From contig CALHQJ010000120.1 of assembly GCA_938036545.1 (NCBI GenBank), positions 1-10,186 of the forward strand: a DNA stretch of 10,186 nucleotides, in the 5' to 3' direction. Positions 6,525 to 10,186 of this stretch are shown here, piece by piece. Positions within the stretch are counted from its first letter, which is position 1. Each line of letters starts with the position of its first letter. The DNA comes from an uncultured Clostridium sp. (GTDB taxonomy: Bacteria; Bacillota; Clostridia; Lachnospirales; Lachnospiraceae). The notes under the pieces are model-generated. The model was not told the DNA's origin. It saw nothing but the letters and a program-made list of their open reading frames with translations, and searched no databases. The translations under genes and the position numbers were made by a program.

Positions 6525-7127
6525 TCAATTTGTTCTGCCTGTGTCAGTTCCCGAAGAGATCGGAAGAAGCCGGCCAGCTATCGTTTCCAGAGAGATCCTC
6601 TTAAAATCATACCTCTGACAGCGAGACAAAATGGTAATTGGTATTTTGTGTACCTCTGTAGTTGCCAAAATAAAAATCACATAAGAGGGCGGTTCTTCCA
6701 ACGTCTTTAAAAGGGCGTTAAACGCCCCAATAGATAACATATGTACCTCGTCAATAATATAGACACGATATCTTCCATCGGTAGGCGGATACTGTACCTG
6801 CTCTCGGATTTCACGGATATTTTCCACGCCGTTATTGGATGCAGCGTCGATTTCCACCACATTCATAGAAGATCCATCCATAATGCTCCTGCAGGATGGA
6901 CACTCGTTGCAGGGGCTGCCGTCCTGCGGATGCTCACAGTTGACCGCCCTTGCAAAAATCTTGGCAATACTGGTCTTACCCGTTCCCCTGGTACCGCAGA
7001 ACAGATAAGCATGGCCAATACGCCCTGATAGTATCTGATTTTTTAATGTTGTTACAATATGATCCTGCCCCTTTACTTCCTCAAAGGATGCAGGACGCCA
7101 TTTACGATATAACGCCGTATAAGACAT
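6525..7127 (-). CDS. dnaX: DnaX N-terminal fragment (ATPase domain, truncated by frameshift)
   Basis: 200 residues: 187 genuine ones and a 13-residue out-of-frame tail (LPISSGTDTGRTN). Walker A is GTRGTGKT (45-52). The zinc site uses C64, C73, C76 and C79. Walker B is VYIIDEVH with D126 and E127. Sensor 1 is in the strand IFILATTE (151-158), and the SRC motif with the arginine finger is at 168-170. All catalytic parts of AAA+ domain I are intact. The break comes just after YDFKRISLETIAGRL, at the start of domain II. The start ATG gives MSYTALYRKWRP, the classic DnaX opening. Confidence 0.9.
   Translation of the reverse strand: MSYTALYRKWRPASFEEVKGQDHIVTTLKNQILSGRIGHAYLFCGTRGTGKTSIAKIFARAVNCEHPQDGSPCNECPSCRSIMDGSSMNVVEIDAASNNGVENIREIREQVQYPPTDGRYRVYIIDEVHMLSIGAFNALLKTLEEPPSYVIFILATTEVHKIPITILSRCQRYDFKRISLETIAGRLLPISSGTDTGRTN
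6554..6566 (+). other. 13-base insertion breaking dnaX, with adapter-like sequence
   Basis: Plus-strand AAGAGATCGGAAG is followed by another AAG. Bases 6557-6567 (AGATCGGAAGA) match the first 11 bases of the common Illumina adapter (AGATCGGAAGAGC); base 6568 is A instead of G. One description is a 10-base adapter core plus a 3-base AAG duplication. The exact insertion point can be shifted by the flanking AAG repeat. Deleting these 13 bases restores the dnaX frame. Confidence 0.75.
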
Positions 7128-7164
7128 AGCTGCTGCCTTTCACAATATAATATGCCTGCAGCAC

Positions 7165-8241
7165 CTACTCATCTCCAAAACTGATGCCTACAAGCTTTGC
7201 TTCTTCAATAATTGAACTCTTCGGATCAACATACTTTAACTTTCCGGCTGTCTCAGACAACGGAATTTTCGTAATTTCGCCATCCCTTACAACTACCATA
7301 TAGCCATATTCGCCGTCTCTGATAAGCTTTGCGGCCTCTGCTCCCAATCTGGTTGACAGCACTCTGTCATATGGACAGGGCTCGCCGCCTCTCTGCATAT
7401 GGCCTGGAACGGTTACTCGTACCTCCTGGCCTGTTTTCTCAGAAATTTTCGCCCCGATCTCGTATGCAATGGAAGGATACAGGGAATTTTTCTTTTTCTC
7501 CTTCAGTTCTTTCTTAGAAAGAGCTGCGTCCTCCTTAGAAATCGCTCCTTCTGCCACTGCCAGAATCGAAAACTTTTTACCTGCTGCAGAACGTTTTTTC
7601 AACGCATCACACACCACATTTAAGTCATACGGAATTTCCGGCAGCAAAATAATATCAGCTCCGCCTGCAATTCCAGCATGAAGGGTCAGCCATCCCACTT
7701 TATGCCCCATAATTTCCACAATAAATACTCGTCCATGAGACGCAGCCGTAGTATGGATACAGTCAATTGCGTTTGTGGCAACATTTACTGCGCTCTGAAA
7801 ACCAAAGGTCATATCGGTTCCCCAAAGGTCATTATCAATAGTTTTGGGTAAGGATACAATATTAAGGCCCTCTTCTCTCAACAGATTTGCTGTCTTCTGG
7901 CTTCCATTTCCGCCTAAAACAACCAGGCACTCCAGACGGAGCTTCCGATATGTATGCTTCATCGCCTCTACTTTGTCCAGACCGTTGTCATCTGGCTCCC
8001 TCATCAGCTTAAAGGGCTGTCTCGATGTTCCCAGAATTGTGCCACCTCTTGTCAGAATCCCTGAAAAATCACTGGGTTTTAATATCTGATAGTCTGCATA
8101 CATCAAACCTTTGTAGCCTTCTTCAAATCCTACAATTTCTACGTCGTCGAACATATTATACAGAGACTTTGCAACTCCGCGCATCGTAGCATTGAGGCTT
8201 TGGCAGTCGCCGCCGCTGGTAAGCATTCCAACTCTTCTCAT
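7165..8241 (-). CDS. pfkA: 6-phosphofructokinase (ATP-type, mixed-substrate group)
   Basis: 358 residues from the chosen start. It phosphorylates fructose 6-phosphate to the 1,6-bisphosphate, the committed step of glycolysis. Visible are the phosphate loop TSGGDCQSLNA (8-18), GGNGS (110-114), PKTIDND with the catalytic aspartate (132-138), MGHKVGW (178-184) and PGHMQRGG (279-286). The two residues that sort phosphate donors are Gly in GGNGS (ATP-like, E. coli G104) and Lys in PKTIDND (E. coli G124; Lys as in PPi enzymes). This mix is known from ATP-using members of the mixed-substrate group III, so ATP is inferred. The usual Asp of GGDGS is Asn. An ATG six codons upstream (8259) has no ribosome site; the one at 8241 has GTGAGG six bases ahead and gives MRRVGMLTSGGDC. 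It runs into dnaX with no terminator between. Confidence 0.93.
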   Translation of the reverse strand: MRRVGMLTSGGDCQSLNATMRGVAKSLYNMFDDVEIVGFEEGYKGLMYADYQILKPSDFSGILTRGGTILGTSRQPFKLMREPDDNGLDKVEAMKHTYRKLRLECLVVLGGNGSQKTANLLREEGLNIVSLPKTIDNDLWGTDMTFGFQSAVNVATNAIDCIHTTAASHGRVFIVEIMGHKVGWLTLHAGIAGGADIILLPEIPYDLNVVCDALKKRSAAGKKFSILAVAEGAISKEDAALSKKELKEKKKNSLYPSIAYEIGAKISEKTGQEVRVTVPGHMQRGGEPCPYDRVLSTRLGAEAAKLIRDGEYGYMVVVRDGEITKIPLSETAGKLKYVDPKSSIIEEAKLVGISFGDE

Positions 8242-8247
8242 ATGTGG

Positions 8248-8253
8248 CCTCAC
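8248..8253 (-). promoter_or_regulatory. Ribosome binding site deciding the pfkA start
   Basis: GTGAGG is six bases before the ATG at 8241-8239. It lies inside the codons that would follow the upstream ATG at 8259, which itself has no purine-rich site and would be only about 6 bases from the inferred transcript start. Confidence 0.65.
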
Positions 8254-8271
8254 TTTCATAAAGATGGTTAT

Positions 8272-8300
8272 AGTATACCCATTTTGTAATTATACAGCAA
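8272..8300 (-). promoter_or_regulatory. pfkA promoter, proximal
   Basis: Minus-strand TTGCTG (300-295 of the 8200s block, i.e. 8300-8295), 17-base spacer and TATACT (8277-8272). The inferred start is near 8265, leaving a leader of about 24 bases. Its -35 box directly abuts the -10 box of the distal promoter, so the two cannot be bound at once. Confidence 0.55.
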
Positions 8301-8317
8301 ACCCCTGTTGGGGGCAA
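8289..8317 (-). promoter_or_regulatory. pfkA promoter, distal
   Basis: Minus-strand TTGCCC (8317-8312), 17-base spacer and a perfect TATAAT (8294-8289). A CCCC/GGGG inverted repeat with a TGTT loop (8302-8313) sits between the boxes and touches the -35; it might be an operator but is short. This promoter starts immediately after the ffs terminator and should drive pfkA and the dnaX operon. Confidence 0.65.
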
Positions 8318-8319
8318 GC

Positions 8320-8374
8320 AAAAAAAGAAAAGCTGCATCAGCTTCAGGAACTTCCCGACACTCTGATACAGCTT
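8320..8374 (-). terminator. Rho-independent terminator after ffs
   Basis: In minus-strand RNA, AAGCUGUAUCAG (8374-8363) pairs with CUGAUGCAGCUU (8341-8330) through 12 pairs including one U-G. A small inner hairpin (GGGA/UUCC-like) fills the loop, and UUUUCUUUUUUU follows (8330-8320). It ends the SRP RNA transcript and insulates the pfkA promoters. The bases between it and the RNA's mature 3' end (about 8375-8409) are A/T rich. Confidence 0.9.
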
Positions 8375-8409
8375 AAATTCTATTCTATTAATATAGATAT
8401 AATATAAAA

Positions 8410-8674
8410 TCCACGCATCTTGCTTTGCACATCAACCACAGACGTTACTTAAGCAGTTAACTCAGCCCAGGCTGCCTTGCGGCACACAAAAGGTTCTGCT
8501 TAGTGCTGCTGCATTCCTGCCCTGACACGGTTCACAGATTTCTGTTGCGCAAGACCCAGACATCAACGCCACTTACAAAAGGCAGCTCTGCAGAAAAATG
8601 CGCGAGGCAAGATATCACCCCTGCTAGAGCGGATTGCAGGTACAGGGCACCGCTATCTCCCCGGCTGCGTGGAA
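8410..8674 (-). ncRNA. ffs: Signal recognition particle RNA, large bacterial type (scRNA/6S-like SRP RNA)
   Basis: This RNA scaffolds the signal recognition particle; with Ffh it binds nascent membrane and secreted proteins and docks at FtsY. On the minus strand the Alu domain reads GGGGAGATAGCGGTGCCCTG, then TACCTGCAATCCGCTCTAGC, nearly identical to the B. subtilis scRNA. The S domain reads GTGAACCGTGTCAGGGCAGG with the GGAA tetraloop at 8517-8514, then AGCAGCACTAAG. The 3' part contains TGTGCCGCAAGGCAGCCTGG and TAACTGCTTAAGTAACG, again as in B. subtilis. CCACGCA (8672-8666) and TGCGTGG (8417-8411) close the molecule as the terminal stem, so its ends are within a few bases of 8674 and 8410. 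The ~265-base length fits the large type with an Alu domain. A leader of about 30 bases is expected to be trimmed off. Confidence 0.97.
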
Positions 8675-8709
8675 GCTTTGTGACTTATTTATGTTTGGAT
8701 AGCTAGTCC

Positions 8710-8738
8710 AGTATACATGGTGTTTGAGAAAATGTCAA
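8710..8738 (-). promoter_or_regulatory. ffs promoter (sigma-A type)
   Basis: Minus-strand perfect TTGACA (8738-8733), 17-base spacer and TATACT (8715-8710), with the inferred start near 8704. The TGA inside the -35 box is the stop codon of the upstream EIIB gene. The boxes are the same as those of rRNA promoter P2, in keeping with a highly expressed stable RNA. Confidence 0.88.
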
Positions 8739-9049
8739 GGTTCTGGCTTTTTTTCCAGGACTTTCATAGCCTCTTTCAGCACGTTTTCCCCATTTTTCAA
8801 TCCAAAATCCGTTACATTAATCTTTTCCACCGGAATACCTCCGGAAATTGCCTGCAGATTCTTCTGCTCATAGCCAATCTGGGGCGCTAACAGTACAATA
8901 TCCGCTTCCTGAATCACTTCTTTGGCTCCGACCATCGACTTTACCTCAATTGATACATCTATTCCCTCATCCATAGCCGCACGCTTCATTTTAGACACCA
9001 GAATACTGGTTGAAATTCCTGCATTACAAACCAATAAAATCTTCTTCAT
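8735..9049 (-). CDS. PTS lactose/cellobiose-type EIIB component (orphan)
   Basis: 104 residues, the full length of a stand-alone EIIB of the lactose/chitobiose family. The phosphocysteine loop is CNAGISTS with C8 as the phosphorylated residue, preceded by the strand KKILLV. The alternating alpha/beta pattern and LLAPQIGYE (53-61) also fit the family. Normally EIIB takes phosphate from EIIA and passes it to a sugar bound by EIIC in the membrane. Neither partner is encoded here; the neighbours are tadA, 25 bases upstream, and ffs. It may pair with EIIA/EIIC encoded elsewhere or act as a regulator; neither can be decided from sequence. GGGGAG lies about 9 bases before the ATG. The substrate is unknown. 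Confidence 0.88.
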   Translation of the reverse strand: MKKILLVCNAGISTSILVSKMKRAAMDEGIDVSIEVKSMVGAKEVIQEADIVLLAPQIGYEQKNLQAISGGIPVEKINVTDFGLKNGENVLKEAMKVLEKKPEP

Positions 9050-9074
9050 GTCTTTTTCTCCCCATCCTGAACAG

Positions 9075-9542
9075 TTATTTTGATTTTTTATTTTCCCGAA
9101 GCTTTTTAAAAAATGCTTTCATCATGGCAGAACATTCTTCCCCCAACACGCCGCTTTTGGATTCTGCCTGGTGGTTAAATCCCTCTTCATGGAGCATGTC
9201 CAGAACAGAACCGGCACATCCGGCTTTTGGATTCATGCAGCCCATAACCACCCTGGGAATTCTGGCCTGAATAATTGCGCCGGCGCACATAGGGCAAGGC
9301 TCTAATGTCACATATAAGGTACAGTCTTCTAACCGCCAGTCGCCTATTTTTTTACAGGCTTTTTTAATGGCAATAATCTCCGCATGAGCCAATGCGCTGT
9401 GATCCGTCATCCTGCGGTTGTAACCTCTGGCAATAATTTTTCCTCCATGTTCAATCACGCATCCTATTGGAACTTCTCCCAGCGCCTCCGCTTTTTTTGC
9501 CTGACGGATGGCTTGTCTCATATATTTCTCTTCTTGAGTCAT
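9075..9542 (-). CDS. tadA: tRNA-specific adenosine deaminase TadA
   Basis: 155 residues, typical for TadA. It converts adenosine 34 to inosine in the wobble position of tRNA-Arg(ACG), letting one tRNA read CGU, CGC and CGA. The zinc and catalytic residues are all present: H53 and E55 in HAE, and C83 and C86 in PCPMC. The preceding PIGCVI (25-30) and the RGYNRR (39-44) substrate strand are conserved, and the Lys-rich tail is usual. AGGAG lies seven bases before the ATG. It heads the leftward genes and is divergent from nrdG. In B. subtilis the same gene also lies just ahead of the SRP RNA and dnaX. The call is secure. Confidence 0.96.
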   Translation of the reverse strand: MTQEEKYMRQAIRQAKKAEALGEVPIGCVIEHGGKIIARGYNRRMTDHSALAHAEIIAIKKACKKIGDWRLEDCTLYVTLEPCPMCAGAIIQARIPRVVMGCMNPKAGCAGSVLDMLHEEGFNHQAESKSGVLGEECSAMMKAFFKKLRENKKSK

Positions 9543-9564
9543 AAGTGTCTCCTGTTGTTTTTGC

Positions 9565-9593
9565 TAGACCCACAGACCATGGTGTGTTATACT
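9565..9593 (+). promoter_or_regulatory. Promoter for nrdG (extended -10)
   Basis: Plus-strand TAGACC (9565-9570), 17-base spacer and TATACT (9588-9593) preceded by TGT, an extended -10. The -35 is weak. The inferred start near 9600 leaves a leader of about 34 bases before the ATG at 9634. Confidence 0.5.
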
Positions 9594-9595
9594 CT

Positions 9596-9625
9596 ATTAT
9601 ACTACTATTTGATTTAGATTGGAAA
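9596..9625 (-). promoter_or_regulatory. Promoter for tadA, divergent from nrdG
   Basis: Minus-strand perfect TATAAT (9601-9596) with a poor -35 (TTTCCA, 9625-9620) at 18 bases. The -10 boxes of the two divergent promoters are only 2 bases apart, so polymerase binding at one should exclude the other. Confidence 0.45.
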
Positions 9626-9633
9626 TATTAATT

Positions 9634-10186
9634 ATGAAAATTTGCGGATTACAAAAAACTACCTTGTTAGACTTTCCTGGACATGTAGCCGCCACTGTAT
9701 TTACCGGAGGATGTAATTTTCGCTGTCCCTTTTGTCAGAACAGCGAAATCATTCCTTTTAATACCGAAGCAGACTATACAGATGATGAAGTTTTGTCCTT
9801 TTTAAAGAAAAGAACCGGAATCCTGGAAGGCATCTGCATTACCGGAGGCGAACCTACTCTTCAGCCGGATTTGGAGGACTTTATCCGTCAGGTAAAAAAT
9901 ATGGGCTTCTTAGTAAAATTAGATACCAACGGTTACCAGACTGCTGTTCTAAAGCGGCTGGCAGAAGGCGGATTATTAGACTATGTGGCAATGGACATTA
10001 AAGCAGGACCCCAAAACTATGCGGCAGTAGCAGGACTTCCAGCCATAGATATGGGGCCGGTAAATGAAAGTATTTCTTTTTTGCTGTCTGGAACAGTACC
10101 CTTTGAGTTTCGTACTACTGTTGTAAAAGGCCTTCACACAGACGCTGACTTTCAGGCAATCGGCCCATGGATAAAAGGCTGCCCCC
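9634..10186 (+). CDS. nrdG: Anaerobic ribonucleoside-triphosphate reductase activating protein (3' end beyond window)
   Basis: The first 184 residues are present and the frame is still open at the right edge. It is a radical SAM enzyme: C27, C31 and C34 in CNFRCPFC bind the 4Fe-4S cluster, GGEP at 71-74 binds the amino group of S-adenosylmethionine, and KLDTNG (95-100) and MDIKA follow as in the family. Activases of this kind create the glycyl radical on the anaerobic ribonucleotide reductase NrdD, which makes deoxynucleotides without oxygen. The opening MKICGLQKTTLLDFPG is characteristic of the longer NrdG variant found in Clostridia and archaea. The ribosome site is weak (GGAAAT). Whether NrdD lies nearby cannot be seen; a related glycyl-radical activase is the alternative. 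Confidence 0.87.
   Translation, partial: MKICGLQKTTLLDFPGHVAATVFTGGCNFRCPFCQNSEIIPFNTEADYTDDEVLSFLKKRTGILEGICITGGEPTLQPDLEDFIRQVKNMGFLVKLDTNGYQTAVLKRLAEGGLLDYVAMDIKAGPQNYAAVAGLPAIDMGPVNESISFLLSGTVPFEFRTTVVKGLHTDADFQAIGPWIKGCP

Larger units (their letters stand above)
5459..7127 (-). pseudogene. dnaX: DNA polymerase III gamma/tau subunit gene, frameshifted as assembled
   Basis: DnaX is the ATPase of the clamp loader, which opens and places the beta sliding clamp on primed DNA and ties polymerase cores to the replisome. The gene is split into two frames at about 6554-6566. If 13 bases (6554-6566) are removed, the frame runs unbroken: AGRL (ending at L187) joins RELTQAEQIEAEDKALRY and then VAKAADGSMRDALSLLDQC, exactly the expected family sequence, giving 551 residues, a typical Clostridia length. 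dnaX is essential, and the break falls inside the AAA+ module, so a living cell is unlikely to carry it. An assembly artefact is the best reading. It begins 37 bases after pfkA, with AAAGG upstream of the ATG, and is followed by ybaB. Confidence 0.88.

Noticed and set aside
6500..6600. Programmed frameshift making gamma and tau forms of DnaX
   Set aside because: Known dnaX frameshifts occur near the end of domain III at A-rich slippery runs. This break is at residue 187 inside the ATPase module, has no slippery run, and needs loss of 13 bases rather than a one-base shift.
8503..8706. Small plus-strand ORF of 67 residues
   Set aside because: It lies antisense to the SRP RNA, has no ribosome site and resembles no protein.

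Overview
The window looks like chromosomal DNA from an anaerobic member of the Bacillota, most likely a Clostridia/Lachnospiraceae gut species. That placement is inferred from three things: the 16S 5' end, the large Bacillus-type SRP RNA, and the style of the PfkA, RecR, YbaB and NrdG proteins. Almost everything is transcribed leftward (minus strand). Only the anaerobic ribonucleotide reductase activase at the right edge runs rightward, from a shared divergent promoter region with tadA.

Reading in the direction of transcription (right to left), the layout is as follows. tadA (tRNA wobble A-to-I deaminase) is followed by an orphan PTS lactose/cellobiose-type EIIB. Next comes the SRP RNA gene ffs, not protein coding, with its own consensus promoter and a strong terminator. 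Then pfkA, with two overlapping promoters, leads into dnaX, ybaB/ebfC and recR. After these come a 750-residue TPR/acidic-repeat protein of unknown function, a Cof-type HAD phosphatase and a cvpA-family membrane protein. Spacings from pfkA to cvpA are short (a 1-base overlap up to about 40 bases) and no terminator is visible between these genes, so they can be read as one operon. A long hairpin follows, then tandem rRNA promoters, a leader and the first ~56 bases of a 16S rRNA gene at the left edge.

The backbone tadA - ffs - dnaX - ybaB - recR - rrn matches the order of the origin-proximal region of Bacillus subtilis (tadA/yaaJ, scr, dnaX, yaaK, recR, yaaL, bofA, rrnA). Here the EIIB gene, pfkA and the TPR/HAD/cvpA trio are interspersed. 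The core genes serve replication (clamp-loader DnaX), recombinational repair (RecR), translation (TadA, 16S) and protein targeting (SRP RNA).

Two points deserve most attention. First, dnaX is broken by a 13-base insertion. Removing it restores an uninterrupted 551-codon gene, and the insertion carries an 11-base match to the common Illumina adapter start, so an assembly artefact is the leading explanation. Second, the 750-residue protein seems to contain a CbxX-like AAA+ fold that has lost its nucleotide-binding motifs, flanked by Tyr/Glu repeat tracts. No mobile element, CRISPR array or obvious new defence system is visible.
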